From Streptomyces hawaiiensis (lineage in GTDB: Bacteria > Actinomycetota > Actinomycetes > Streptomycetales > Streptomycetaceae): a stretch of DNA of 64,000 bases. Made by a program: the position numbers and the translations under genes. The first letter of the stretch is position 1. Each line of letters opens with the position of its first letter. Below are positions 7,469 to 15,708 of the stretch, piece after piece. The stretch is from the NCBI RefSeq assembly GCF_004803895.1, contig NZ_CP021978.1, positions 4,774,001 through 4,838,000 of the forward strand, written 5' to 3'. The notes under the pieces are model-generated. The model worked only from the letters and a program-made list of their open reading frames with translations. It was not told the origin of the DNA and made no database searches.

Positions 7469-8407
7469 CTACCGCCCCGGCGCCTCGCGTCCCACCAACG
7501 TCAGCAACGTAGCCTCCGGCGGGCACGCGAACCGGACCGGTGTGTAGCGGTTCGTGCCGCAGCCCGCCGACACGTGCAGGTACGACGTACGGCCCTCCGC
7601 CGTGTGCGTGGACAGGCCCTTCACGCGGTCCGTGTCCAGGTCGCAGTTGGTGACCAGGGCGCCGTAGAAGGGGACGCACAGCTGGCCGCCGTGAGTGTGG
7701 CCGGCCAGGACCAGGGGGTAGGCGTCGGCCGTGAAGGCGTCCAGGGTGCGCAGGTACGGGGCGTGTACGACGCCCATGGAGAAGTCCGCCGACTCGGACG
7801 GGCCGCCCGCCACCTGCGCGTAGCGGTCCCGCTTGATGTGCGGGTCGTCCAGGCCCGTGAGCTCCACCGAGCCGCCCTCGAGCTTGAGCTCGCCGCGCGC
7901 GTTGGTCAGGTTGAGCCAGCCCGCCGCGTCGAAGCCGTCCCGTAGGTCCTCCCACGGGTTGTGCACCACGCCCTCGGCCGGCGAGTTGCCGTTGAGCCCG
8001 TGGCGGCCCTGGGCCTTCTCGAACAGGTAGCGGGCGGGGTTGCGCAGCTTGGGGCCGTAGTAGTCGTTGGAGCCGAAGACGTACGCGCCCGGGAACTCCA
8101 TCAGGGGGCCGAGCGCGTCCAGGACCTCCGGGACGCCCTCCGGGTCGGAGAGGTTGTCGCCCGTGTTGATCACGAAGTCGGGGCGCAGGCCCGCCAGGGA
8201 CCGCAGCCAGCGCTGCTTCTTGCGCTGGCCGCCGACCATGTGGATGTCGGAGACCTGGAGCACGCGCAGGGGGCGCATCCCCGCGGGCAGGACCGGGACC
8301 GTCACCCGGCGCAGGCGGAAGGAGCGGGCCTCGAAGCCCGCCGCGTACAACAGACCGGCGGCGCCAGCCGCCGCGATTCCCAGGGGGACTCCGTATCGCG
8401 CGCGCAT
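7469..8407 (-). CDS. Membrane-anchored metallophosphoesterase
   Basis: The 312-residue calcineurin-like phosphoesterase shows the full metal-site series: SDIH near residue 54, GDN near residue 82, GSND (the GNHD position) near residue 112, a His in VVHAP near residue 215, and GHTHGGQ near residue 237. A single hydrophobic segment at residues 8-24 suggests anchoring with the catalytic domain outside or membrane-proximal. In M. tuberculosis the counterpart (Rv3683) lies next to the class A penicillin-binding protein PonA2, as it does here across the YqeY gene. The substrate is unknown; phospholipid-type substrates are known in YkuE-like relatives. Confidence 0.88.
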   Translation of the reverse strand: MRARYGVPLGIAAAGAAGLLYAAGFEARSFRLRRVTVPVLPAGMRPLRVLQVSDIHMVGGQRKKQRWLRSLAGLRPDFVINTGDNLSDPEGVPEVLDALGPLMEFPGAYVFGSNDYYGPKLRNPARYLFEKAQGRHGLNGNSPAEGVVHNPWEDLRDGFDAAGWLNLTNARGELKLEGGSVELTGLDDPHIKRDRYAQVAGGPSESADFSMGVVHAPYLRTLDAFTADAYPLVLAGHTHGGQLCVPFYGALVTNCDLDTDRVKGLSTHTAEGRTSYLHVSAGCGTNRYTPVRFACPPEATLLTLVGREAPGR

Positions 8408-8543
8408 ACGACCATCGTGTCAGACCCGGGGCGTTGTCCGTGCCCGGGCGGTGCGCGAAATCGCCTGACCGCACCGGCCCTTCGGCCATGGCCCCCTTAA
8501 ATCGAGGGGCGTTCTTCCTCCCGCACCTGCGACAATCGACCCC

Positions 8544-9008
8544 ATGACCACGCTCAAGTCGAAGCTGCAGGATGACCTCAACGTTGCGATCAAGGAGCGC
8601 GACGAGCTGCGCTCCTCGACGCTCCGGCTGACGCTCGCCGCGATCACCAAGGAGGAGGTCGCGGGCAAGCAGAAGCGCGAGCTCTCCGACGACGAGGTGC
8701 AGAAGGTGATCACCCGGGAGGCGAAGAAGCGGCGTGAGGCGGCCGACGCCTTCGCACAGGGTGGTCGTGCCGAGCAGGCCGAGCGGGAGAAGGCGGAGGG
8801 CGAGGTCCTCGCCACGTACCTGCCGCAGCAGCTGTCGGACGAGCAGCTCCAGCAGATCGTCGCCCAGGCCGTCGAGGAGGCGAAGGCGGCCGGTGCGGAG
8901 GGGCCCCGGGCCATGGGCGCGGTCATGAAGATCGTGAACCCGAAGGTGGCCGGGCAGGCCGAGGGCGGCCGCGTCGCCGCAGCGGTGAAGAAGCTGCTGG
9001 CCGGCTGA
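8544..9008 (+). CDS. GatB/YqeY domain protein
   Basis: The 154-residue protein belongs to the YqeY family, related to the tail of GatB. It shows the usual helical N-terminal half (TTLKSKLQDDLNVAIK, DELRSSTLRLTLAAI) and a C-terminal segment with ATYLPQQLSD and MGAVMKIVNPKVAG. Its role is not settled; a tRNA-related function has been proposed from similarity to GatB. It is divergent from the phosphoesterase and convergent with the penicillin-binding protein, with a hairpin between. Confidence 0.9.
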   Translation: MTTLKSKLQDDLNVAIKERDELRSSTLRLTLAAITKEEVAGKQKRELSDDEVQKVITREAKKRREAADAFAQGGRAEQAEREKAEGEVLATYLPQQLSDEQLQQIVAQAVEEAKAAGAEGPRAMGAVMKIVNPKVAGQAEGGRVAAAVKKLLAG

Positions 9009-9015
9009 CCTGGCC

Positions 9016-9112
9016 ATCGTCCTCGGGCGCGTCCCGGTCGGCTGACCCGCGCATCGTCCGGGCGCGGCTGACCGGTCGCCACGGTGATCGTCCCCGAGCG
9101 CGTCCGGTCGGC
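9016..9112. repeat. Imperfect direct repeat downstream of yqeY
   Basis: A segment reading ATCGTCCTCGGGCGCGTCCC at 9016 recurs in slightly altered form at 9087 (ATCGTCCCCGAGCGCGTCC), each followed by GGTCGGC. A shorter echo is at about 9158. The copies lie in the non-coding gap between yqeY and the penicillin-binding protein gene. Confidence 0.6.
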
Positions 9113-9202
9113 AGGCCCTGGCAGCGCCCCGGCCGCGGCAGGCCGATCGGCCCCGTGATCGTCCACAGACACGGCTGAGCGGCTCTCGGCTCAGTAACAG
9201 AG

Positions 9203-9238
9203 GCGGCCCCCTCCTCCCGTACGGGAAGAGGGGGCCGC
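9203..9238. terminator. Bidirectional hairpin between yqeY and the PBP gene
   Basis: Arms GCGGCCCCCTCCTCCC and GGGAAGAGGGGGCCGC pair over 16 bases with one mismatch around a GTAC loop. The two flanking genes converge on it. Confidence 0.85.
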
Positions 9239-9260
9239 TTGCGTCCGTCACGCCGGTGGC

Positions 9261-11558
9261 TCAGCCGAACCGGCCGCCGTTGCCGTTCCCGCCGCCGTTG
9301 CCCTGGCCCCGGAAGAAGCCCTCCGGGATGGAGAACGAAGGCGTGGGCTCGCCGCCGCCGCCTCCGCCGTCGTTGCCGCCGACCAGGCCGCCGATGAAGC
9401 CGTCGTTGCCACCGTTGCCGCCATTGTCGCCGTTGCCCCCGTCGTCACGGTCGCCGTCGTCCCTGTCACCGCCGCCCCGGGGCTTGCTTTCGGGGATGTG
9501 GACGGTGTTGAAGTTCTCGACGGGCTTGCCCTCCAGCGCGCCGGTCATCATGTCGCCCCAGATCGGGCCGGGAACCTCGCCACCGAAGACCTTGCCGTAC
9601 GACCGGCCGCCGATGGTGATGCCGGACATCTTCCGCTTGTGCGCGGGGTCGCCGACCCACACGGCACCGGCCATGTTCGGCGTGTAGCCCACGAACCAGG
9701 CCGCGTAGCGCTCGTCCGTCGTACCGGTCTTGCCGGCGCTGGGGCGGCTGCCGAGGCCGGCCTTCTTGCCCGTGCCGTCCTCGACGACGCCCTTCAGCAG
9801 CGTGTTGATGGTGTCCGCGGTGTTCTCCGACATCGCGCGCGAGCAGGTCGACTTCGGGACCTGGAGCGAGGTGGTCTTGTCACCGACCCGCCGGCTGACC
9901 GACTCTATGGCGACCGGCGTGCAGTACATGCCGCGCGAGGCGAACGTCGCGTACGCGTTCGCCATGGTCAGCGGGGACATCTCCTGGGTGCCGAGGGCGA
10001 TCGAGGGCACCTGCGGCATCTTGTCGCCGTCGGCCCGCACCACGCCCATCTTCTTCGCCATCGTCGTCACCGGGCAGATGCCGATGTCGCTGATCATCTG
10101 CACGTAGTAGGTGTTGACCGACTTGGCGGTCGCCTCCCGCATGTCGTACGGGCCGACCTCGGAGGAGTTCTCGTTCTCGAGCTTGGCCGGGTTGCCGCGG
10201 TCGTTCACCCACCGCTTGCCGTCACAGGCCGAGACCGGACTCGGGTACGCCATCTGGTACGGCGACGAGTACACCTTGTTCGCCGGCATGCCGTCCTCGA
10301 TGGCCGCGGCGGCCACGATCGGCTTGAACGTCGAACCGGGCTGGTAGCCCATGCCGCCGCCCATCGACTGGTCGACGGAGAGGTTGATCTGCGTCTCGTT
10401 CTTCTTGAAGCCGTACGGACGCGACTGGCCCATGGCGAGGATCTTGCCGGTGCCGGGCTGGACGAGGGAGACGGCGGTGGCCACCTCGTCGCTCTTGTAG
10501 ACGTGCTCCTTGATGGACCGCTGCGCCGCGTCCTGGGCCTGCGGTTCCATGGTGGTGCGGATGGTGAGGCCGCCCTGGTTCCAGACCTTCGCGCGCTGCT
10601 CCTTGGTCTTGCCGAAGACGGGGTCGTTCAGGAAGATCTCGCGCACGTAGTCACAGAAGAAGCCCGCGCCCTTGACCGCCGTGATGCAGCCGTTCTTGGG
10701 CTTGCTGACCTTCAGTCCGAGCGGCGCCTTCATCGCCTCGGTGGCCTGCGCCCGGGAGATGTCGCCGACGGCCGCCATGCGCTGCAACACGGTGTTGCGG
10801 CGCTTGGTGGCCTCCGCCTCGTCGTTGACCGGGTCGTACCGGCTCGGCGACTGGACGATGCCGGCGAGCAGGGCCGACTGCTCGAGGCTGAGGTCCTTGG
10901 CGGACTTGGAGAAGTAGCGCTGGGCCGCGGCCTCGACGCCGTAGGCCTGCTGACCGAAGAACGTGATGTTCAGGTAGTTCTCGAGGATCTTCTTCTTCCC
11001 CAGCTCCTCCTCGACCTGGATCGCGTACTTGAGCTCGCGGATCTTGCGGCCGATCGTCTGCTGGGTGGCCTCCGCGACCTTCGTCGGGTCGTCGCCCGCC
11101 TCCTCGACGAAGACGTTCTTCACGTACTGCTGCGTAAGGGTGGAGGCGCCCTCGGAGACTCCGCCGGTCTGCGCGTTCTTGTTGAGGGCGCGCAGGACGC
11201 CCTTCAGGTCGACCGCGCCGTGCTGGTAGAAGCGCGAGTCCTCGATCGCGACGATCGCCTTCTGCATGTACGGCGAGACATCCTTGAGGGGGACCACCGT
11301 GCGGTCGCGCGAGTAGACCGTGGCGATCTGGCCGCCGTCGGCGTCGAGGATCGTGGTGCGCTGACTCAGCGGCGGGGTCTTCATGTTGGCCGGGAGCTCG
11401 TCGAAGCTCTCGACCGAACCCTTGGCCGCGAGTCCCAGCGCGCCCACCGCCGGGAGTGCGATGCCGGCCAGCACGGCTCCCGCGAGGACACTGACACCGA
11501 GGAACTTGGCGGCCTGCTGCGTGGGAGACAGACCACCGCCCGAGCGCTTCTTTGGCAT
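9261..11558 (-). CDS. Bifunctional class A penicillin-binding protein
   Basis: The 765-residue enzyme polymerises and cross-links peptidoglycan outside the membrane. There is one N-terminal transmembrane segment (about residues 20-42). The glycosyltransferase domain has EDSRFYQHGAVD (catalytic Glu, near residue 107), GASTLTQQ and KKKILENYLN. The transpeptidase domain has the nucleophile motif STFK near residue 408, SVN near residue 480 and KTGT near residue 609. The last 50 residues are a Gly/Asn/Asp-rich tail, probably disordered. The neighbouring wblA gene matches the ponA2-whiB4 arrangement in M. tuberculosis. Start choice MPKKRSGGG places basic residues before the membrane helix. Confidence 0.95.
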   Translation of the reverse strand: MPKKRSGGGLSPTQQAAKFLGVSVLAGAVLAGIALPAVGALGLAAKGSVESFDELPANMKTPPLSQRTTILDADGGQIATVYSRDRTVVPLKDVSPYMQKAIVAIEDSRFYQHGAVDLKGVLRALNKNAQTGGVSEGASTLTQQYVKNVFVEEAGDDPTKVAEATQQTIGRKIRELKYAIQVEEELGKKKILENYLNITFFGQQAYGVEAAAQRYFSKSAKDLSLEQSALLAGIVQSPSRYDPVNDEAEATKRRNTVLQRMAAVGDISRAQATEAMKAPLGLKVSKPKNGCITAVKGAGFFCDYVREIFLNDPVFGKTKEQRAKVWNQGGLTIRTTMEPQAQDAAQRSIKEHVYKSDEVATAVSLVQPGTGKILAMGQSRPYGFKKNETQINLSVDQSMGGGMGYQPGSTFKPIVAAAAIEDGMPANKVYSSPYQMAYPSPVSACDGKRWVNDRGNPAKLENENSSEVGPYDMREATAKSVNTYYVQMISDIGICPVTTMAKKMGVVRADGDKMPQVPSIALGTQEMSPLTMANAYATFASRGMYCTPVAIESVSRRVGDKTTSLQVPKSTCSRAMSENTADTINTLLKGVVEDGTGKKAGLGSRPSAGKTGTTDERYAAWFVGYTPNMAGAVWVGDPAHKRKMSGITIGGRSYGKVFGGEVPGPIWGDMMTGALEGKPVENFNTVHIPESKPRGGGDRDDGDRDDGGNGDNGGNGGNDGFIGGLVGGNDGGGGGGEPTPSFSIPEGFFRGQGNGGGNGNGGRFG

Positions 11559-11967
11559 GAGGGCAGCCTACGTTCTCATTCGCCGGACAGGCGTATAGGC
11601 CTTGGCCTAAGCTGCTCTCAACTGTCACAGCAGTGAGGTCACGTATCAATACGTCCGGCGACCCCGAATCGTTCCGGGTGTTCCCCAACTTTTTTGGTGG
11701 GACCGTGTCCGAATCCGCCTTGTGTGTCATACGGCGTCCGTTGTGACGCAACTGAACTGTCCCGGTTTGCCGGGAAGGTTGCGTATGTCGCCAGCTCACT
11801 CCCCCGGGTGATCTGCCGCTTACCCATAGTCCGTTCGGGCCATTCAAGATTGGGCCCGCTGGGGGTGTTGCGCTGTGCCCACCTTCCGTAACGTCCTCAA
11901 CTGGCGGCGGTGAATATGCCGCTTGCCGCCGTGGGGGAGCCTCGATTCGGGAGAGGACGGCGCCGGT
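11559..11967. other. 409-bp divergent promoter region of PBP gene and wblA
   Basis: No credible gene is present. The stretch is less GC-rich than its flanks and contains a T-run (CAACTTTTTTGG) near 11690. It must hold the promoters of the penicillin-binding protein gene and of wblA. wblA in Streptomyces is strongly controlled during development, so its control sites are probably here, but I could not identify a specific operator. Confidence 0.6.
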
Positions 11968-12306
11968 ATGGGCTGGGTAGTCGACTGGAGTGCGCAGGCG
12001 GCCTGCCGCACTACCGATCCGGATGAACTGTTCGTTCAAGGAGCAGCGCAGAACAGGGCCAAGGCGGTGTGCACCGGATGCCCGGTGCGCACGGAGTGCC
12101 TGGCCGACGCGCTCGACAACCGCGTCGAGTTCGGCGTGTGGGGAGGCATGACGGAGCGGGAGCGCCGCGCACTGCTGCGCAGGCGTCCCACTGTGACCTC
12201 CTGGCGTCGGCTGCTGGAGACGGCGCGCACGGAGTACGAGCGGGGGTGCGGTGTTCTGCCCCTCGACGACGACGAGATCTACGAGAACTACGCGGCGGTG
12301 AGCTGA
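11968..12306 (+). CDS. wblA: WblA, WhiB-like iron-sulfur developmental regulator
   Basis: The 112-residue product starts MGWVVDWSAQAAC and shows the four WhiB cysteines: one in AACRTTD, then CTGCPVRTEC. The turn motif GVWGGMTERERR and a basic tail LLRRRPTV follow for DNA contact. WblA binds a 4Fe-4S cluster and, in S. coelicolor, pleiotropically controls sporulation and represses antibiotic production; it is orthologous in position to mycobacterial WhiB4. I placed the start at ATG 11968, giving the family length; an in-frame ATG 45 bases upstream would add an atypical leader. It is transcribed divergently from the penicillin-binding protein gene. Confidence 0.96.
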   Translation: MGWVVDWSAQAACRTTDPDELFVQGAAQNRAKAVCTGCPVRTECLADALDNRVEFGVWGGMTERERRALLRRRPTVTSWRRLLETARTEYERGCGVLPLDDDEIYENYAAVS

Positions 12307-12341
12307 GGAGTCCCTCCGGGAATTCCGCAGGTCCAGGTCTG

Positions 12342-12361
12342 AGGGCCCCCTTTTGGGCCCT
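12342..12361. terminator. Short hairpin after wblA
   Basis: AGGGCCC and GGGCCCT pair around CCTTTT. It lies 36 bases after the wblA stop and before the end of the convergent ATPase gene. The stem is short, so this is a modest call. Confidence 0.5.
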
Positions 12362-12423
12362 TCGCCGCCGCCTACGAGTTCTTCCACGTCGCTCAGGAGC
12401 CCTGCGCTCCGGCCGGGTTGCCC

Positions 12424-13842
12424 TTAGGCAGTCGCCTCGGGCGGCTCTGGCTGGTCGGCGGGGTCGGGAAGCTCGCGTTCGTCGGCCGCGAGCCGGTCGC
12501 CGATGTCGCGCAGTCCCGCGAGGTCGTGCACGTCGCCGGGCAGCGCGGCCACTTCCGTCACGGCCACCTCGGGGTGGAGCGCGGTGAAGCGGTCACGCGT
12601 GCGCTGCTCACGGGAGAGCAGCTGCATGCGGTCGGCGTGCAGTCTCAGCAGGCCTGCCGTGAGCTGGTCGACGGACCGCTCCGCGTCCTCGGCCGGCTCG
12701 GTGTCCTCCGGGTGCCCGGTGGCCTCGGCGTCTTCGGCGTGCTCGGTGGGGGAGCCGTCCTCGGGAGCCGATGCCGCAGCCTGAGCTGGTGTTCCGGGCG
12801 TGGGAGAGTCTGAACTGTCCTGTGCGTCGGGGGAGTTACGAAGTACTGCTTTCCCGCCCTCCTGATCCACAATGCGGGGCTCTTCAAGATTTTCCGCGGC
12901 GGCCAGCGCCCGCTCGGCCGACAGCCGGTCGGCGCCGCTGCCGTGCACCCGGTTGAGCACCAGACCGGCGAGCGGCATGTCCTCCGCGGCCAGCCGCTCC
13001 ACGAAGTACGCGGCCTCGCGCAGCGCGTCCCGCTCCGGCGCCGCGACCACGAGGAACGCCGTGCCGGGCGCCTGGAGCAGCTTGTACGTCGCGTCCGCGC
13101 GGGTGCGGAAGCCGCCGAAGGTCGTGTCCATCGCGGACACGAACGTCTGGACGTCCTTGAGGAGCTGACCGCCGAGCAGCTTGCCGAGGGTGCCGGTCAT
13201 CATCGACATCCCGACGTTCAGGAACTTCATCCCGGCCCGGCCGCCCAGCTTCGCCGGGGCCGTCAGCAGCCGGATCAGCCGCCCGTCCAGGAACGAACCG
13301 AGCCGCTTGGGCGCGTCCAGGAAGTCCAGCGCCGAGCGGGACGGCGGCGTGTCGACGACGATCAGGTCCCACTCGTCCCGGGCGCGCAACTGCCCGAGCT
13401 TCTCCATCGCCATGTACTCCTGCGTGCCCGCGAAGCCCGCCGAGAGCGACTGGTAGAAGGGGTTGCCCAGGATGGCGGCCGCCCGCTCGCGGTCCGCGTG
13501 CGCCTCGACGATCTCGTCGAAGGTGCGCTTCATGTCGAGCATCATCGCGTGCAGCTCGCCACCCGCGGAGTCGTCGATGCCCTTCACCCGCCGCGGGGTG
13601 TTGTCGAGGGAGTCGATGCCCATGGACTGGGCGAGCCGACGGGCCGGGTCGATGGTCAGGACGACCACCTTGCGGCCCCGCTCGGCGGCGCGCAGGCCCA
13701 GGGCCGCCGCGGTCGTGGTCTTGCCGACCCCGCCCGAGCCGCAGCAGACCACGATGCGGGTCTTCGGGTCCTCCAGCAGCGGATCTATGTCGAGCAGACG
13801 CGCCGGCGACAGACGGTGGTGGGCCGGGTCCGGACGACTCAT
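12424..13842 (-). CDS. ArsA/Get3-like ATPase (BagB-like, long form)
   Basis: The 472-residue soluble P-loop ATPase has Walker A GSGGVGKTTTA near residue 36, VLTIDPARRL as the switch region near residue 60, and VVDTPPSRSALDF as the Walker B/switch II region near residue 160. The signature Lys of deviant Walker A motifs is replaced (CGSGGVGKT). An acidic Pro/Glu-rich insert (about residues 330-390) interrupts the C-terminal part. With the next gene it forms the paired anion-transport-type ATPases found beside whiB4 in mycobacteria (Rv3679/Rv3680). In that genus the pair is linked to envelope function and redox or nitric oxide tolerance; this role is recalled and not shown here. The start ATG overlaps the stop of an upstream mini-gene. 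Confidence 0.9.
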   Translation of the reverse strand: MSRPDPAHHRLSPARLLDIDPLLEDPKTRIVVCCGSGGVGKTTTAAALGLRAAERGRKVVVLTIDPARRLAQSMGIDSLDNTPRRVKGIDDSAGGELHAMMLDMKRTFDEIVEAHADRERAAAILGNPFYQSLSAGFAGTQEYMAMEKLGQLRARDEWDLIVVDTPPSRSALDFLDAPKRLGSFLDGRLIRLLTAPAKLGGRAGMKFLNVGMSMMTGTLGKLLGGQLLKDVQTFVSAMDTTFGGFRTRADATYKLLQAPGTAFLVVAAPERDALREAAYFVERLAAEDMPLAGLVLNRVHGSGADRLSAERALAAAENLEEPRIVDQEGGKAVLRNSPDAQDSSDSPTPGTPAQAAASAPEDGSPTEHAEDAEATGHPEDTEPAEDAERSVDQLTAGLLRLHADRMQLLSREQRTRDRFTALHPEVAVTEVAALPGDVHDLAGLRDIGDRLAADERELPDPADQPEPPEATA

Positions 13843-13925
13843 GACATCCCCTGCTTCCGACTCGTGACGGGCCTTGCCTGTCCGTCCTGGCTCATGACGG
13901 GCCTTGCCTGTCCGTCCTGGCTCAT
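13839..13925 (-). CDS. 28-residue repeat mini-ORF between the two ArsA-like ATPases
   Basis: The frame reads MSQDGQARPV twice in perfect tandem and then TSRKQGMS. Its ATG overlaps the stop of the upstream ATPase as ATGA, and its own stop overlaps the ATG of the downstream ATPase as ATGA. It could thus pass ribosomes from one ATPase gene to the other. The final residues RKQGMS resemble the upstream protein's end REQGVS, which suggests it arose by duplication of the gene junction. There is no Shine-Dalgarno of its own. Whether a stable peptide is made is unknown. Confidence 0.5.
   Translation of the reverse strand: MSQDGQARPVMSQDGQARPVTSRKQGMS
13861..13920. repeat. Two tandem 30-bp copies at the ATPase gene junction
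   Basis: The unit CTCRTGACGGGCCTTGCCTG plus TCCGTCCTGG is present at 13861-13890 and 13891-13920 with a single difference. The next six bases begin a third copy. Thirty is a multiple of three, so the mini-ORF stays in frame. Confidence 0.95.
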
Positions 13926-14899
13926 GACACGCCCTGCTCGCGCAGCTCGCGGGCCAGCTCGTACAGCCCCGCGAGGTCCATGCCCTCGGTGAACAGCGGC
14001 AGTTCGTGCAGCGGCAGGCCCAGGTCGGCCAGGACCGCCCGCTGCTCGTGCTCCAGCGTGTACCGCTCGGCGTACTCCTCGGCCTGCGTGAGCAGCGGGT
14101 CCACCAGCCGCTCGGCGTGCCCGCCGCGCCGCGCTCCGCCGAGCCCCGCGGACGACAGGGACCGCGCGACAGTGGAACGCGGGACCGTCCGTACGAGTTC
14201 CAGATCGGTCTCGTCCAACACCTCCGGCCGGACCATGTTCACGATGAGCCGCCCCACCGGCAGCCGGGCCGAACGCAACTCGGCGATGCCGTCCACGGTC
14301 TCCTGGACCGGCATCTCCTCCAGCAGCGTCACCAGGTGCACGGCCGTCTCGGGTGACTTCAGCACCCGCATCACGGCCTGAGCCTGATTGTGTATCGGGC
14401 CGATCTTGGCCAGGCCCGCCACCTCGTCGTTCACGTTCAAGAAGCGCGTGATCCGCCCGGTCGGCGGGGCGTCCATGACGACGTAGTCGTACGCGAACCG
14501 CCCGCTGCGCTCCTTGCGGCGCACCGCCTCGCACGCCTTGCCGGTCAGGAGGACGTCCCTGAGGCCGGGCGCGATGGTGGTGGCGAAGTCGATCGCGCCG
14601 AGCTTCTTCAGGGCCCGCCCGGCACTTCCCAGCTTGTAGAACATCTGGAGGTAGTCCAGAAGGGCCAGTTCGGGGTCGATGGCGAGTGCGTACACCTCCC
14701 CGCCCCCGGGTGCTACCGCGATTTTCCGTTCCTCATAAGGCAGCGCCTCCGTTTCGAAGAGCTGCGCGATGCCCTGACGGCCCTCGACCTCGACGAGAAG
14801 CGTCCGCTTCCCCTCCGTGGCCAGGGCCAGCGCTAGGGCCGCGGCCACCGTGGTCTTGCCGGTACCGCCCTTGCCGCTGACGACCTGGAGCCTGCTCAC
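13922..14899 (-). CDS. ArsA/Get3-like ATPase (BagA-like, short form)
   Basis: The 325-residue ATPase has the canonical deviant Walker A GKGGTGKTT near residue 9 with signature Lys, VEVEGRQGIAQLF as the switch region near residue 36, and VVMDAPPTGRITRFL near residue 149. It is presumed to form a dimer, possibly a heterodimer with the downstream paralogue, since the two genes are adjacent and coupled in actinobacteria. It has no membrane segment. Its substrate is unknown; arsenite-binding cysteines of ArsA are absent. The gene is divergent from the DUF4177 gene. Confidence 0.9.
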   Translation of the reverse strand: MSRLQVVSGKGGTGKTTVAAALALALATEGKRTLLVEVEGRQGIAQLFETEALPYEERKIAVAPGGGEVYALAIDPELALLDYLQMFYKLGSAGRALKKLGAIDFATTIAPGLRDVLLTGKACEAVRRKERSGRFAYDYVVMDAPPTGRITRFLNVNDEVAGLAKIGPIHNQAQAVMRVLKSPETAVHLVTLLEEMPVQETVDGIAELRSARLPVGRLIVNMVRPEVLDETDLELVRTVPRSTVARSLSSAGLGGARRGGHAERLVDPLLTQAEEYAERYTLEHEQRAVLADLGLPLHELPLFTEGMDLAGLYELARELREQGVS

Positions 14900-14942
14900 G
14901 TATTCGAGCCTAACCAGTCCGCGCCCGGGCTACGCGGGAGGC

Positions 14943-14951
14943 TGTGGATAA
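14943..14951 (-). promoter_or_regulatory. DnaA-box-like 9-mer upstream of DUF4177 gene
   Basis: TGTGGATAA is the complement of TTATCCACA, the general bacterial DnaA box. It lies alone in the divergent region between the short ATPase and DUF4177 genes. A single site has no proven role. Confidence 0.35.
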
Positions 14952-15006
14952 CCCGTGCCGTGGTCGGCCGCGTGACCCCTGCGGGGCAGCGGCTAGAGTC
15001 GGCCGC

Positions 15007-15165
15007 ATGACCAAGTGGGAATACTCAACCGTGCCGCTGCTCGTCCACGCCACGAAGCAGATTCTGGACACCTGGGGCGAGGACGGCTGGGAGCTCGTCC
15101 AGGTCGTGCCCGGGCCGAACAACCCCGAGCAGCTCGTGGCCTACCTGAAGCGGGAGAAGCAGTAG
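15007..15165 (+). CDS. DUF4177 small protein
   Basis: The 52-residue protein (MTKWEYSTVPLLVHATKQI, then DTWGEDGWELVQVV) is a clear DUF4177 member: a short beta-alpha-beta protein with the conserved GWELV. The function is unknown. The same gene sits beside the ATPase pair and a RidA protein in mycobacteria. Its TAG stop overlaps the GTG of the next gene by one base, so the two are coupled. Confidence 0.85.
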   Translation: MTKWEYSTVPLLVHATKQILDTWGEDGWELVQVVPGPNNPEQLVAYLKREKQ

Positions 15166-15626
15166 TGGGCGCCGTCGAGGCGAAGCTGGCCGAGCTCGGC
15201 CTGAGCCTGCCCGACGTGGTCCCGCCGCTCGCCGCGTACCAGCCGGCCGTGCAGTCCGGACCGTACGTCTACACCGCCGGGCAGCTCCCGATGGTGGAGG
15301 GCAAGCTTCCGGTCACCGGCAAGGTCGGCGCCGAGGTCACCCCGGAGGAGGCCAAGGAGCTGGCACGCACGTGTGCGCTGAACGCCCTGGCCGCAGTGAA
15401 GTCCGTCGCCGGTGACCTGGACCGCATCGCGCGCGTGGTGAAGGTCGTCGGCTTCGTGGCCTCGGCCTCGGACTTCACGGGCCAGCCCGCGGTGCTGAAC
15501 GGCGCGAGCGAGCTGCTCGGCGAGGTCCTCGGCGACAAGGGCGTGCACGCGCGCAGCGCGGTGGGCGTGGCGGTGCTCCCGCTGGACGCACCGGTCGAGG
15601 TCGAGATCCAGGTGGAGCTCGCGTAG
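15165..15626 (+). CDS. RidA family (YjgF/YER057c) protein
   Basis: The 153-residue protein shows the Rid fold features: YTAGQLPMVEGK near residue 45, GKVGAEVTPEEA, and a C-terminal HARSAVGVAVLPLDAPVEVE. RidA proteins hydrolyse reactive enamine/imine intermediates from pyridoxal enzymes. The usual catalytic Arg region appears as ARSAVGV. Start GTG 15165 is shared with the upstream stop. This longer Rid subgroup is not the classical 128-residue RidA, so deaminase activity is inferred. Confidence 0.85.
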   Translation: MGAVEAKLAELGLSLPDVVPPLAAYQPAVQSGPYVYTAGQLPMVEGKLPVTGKVGAEVTPEEAKELARTCALNALAAVKSVAGDLDRIARVVKVVGFVASASDFTGQPAVLNGASELLGEVLGDKGVHARSAVGVAVLPLDAPVEVEIQVELA

Positions 15627-15708
15627 CACCCTCTTCCACGGCCCCAGCTGCGGAATCCGCCCCCGGGGCCACTCGAACATCCGCCCGTCACGGGATAGCC
15701 TCGCGCTC

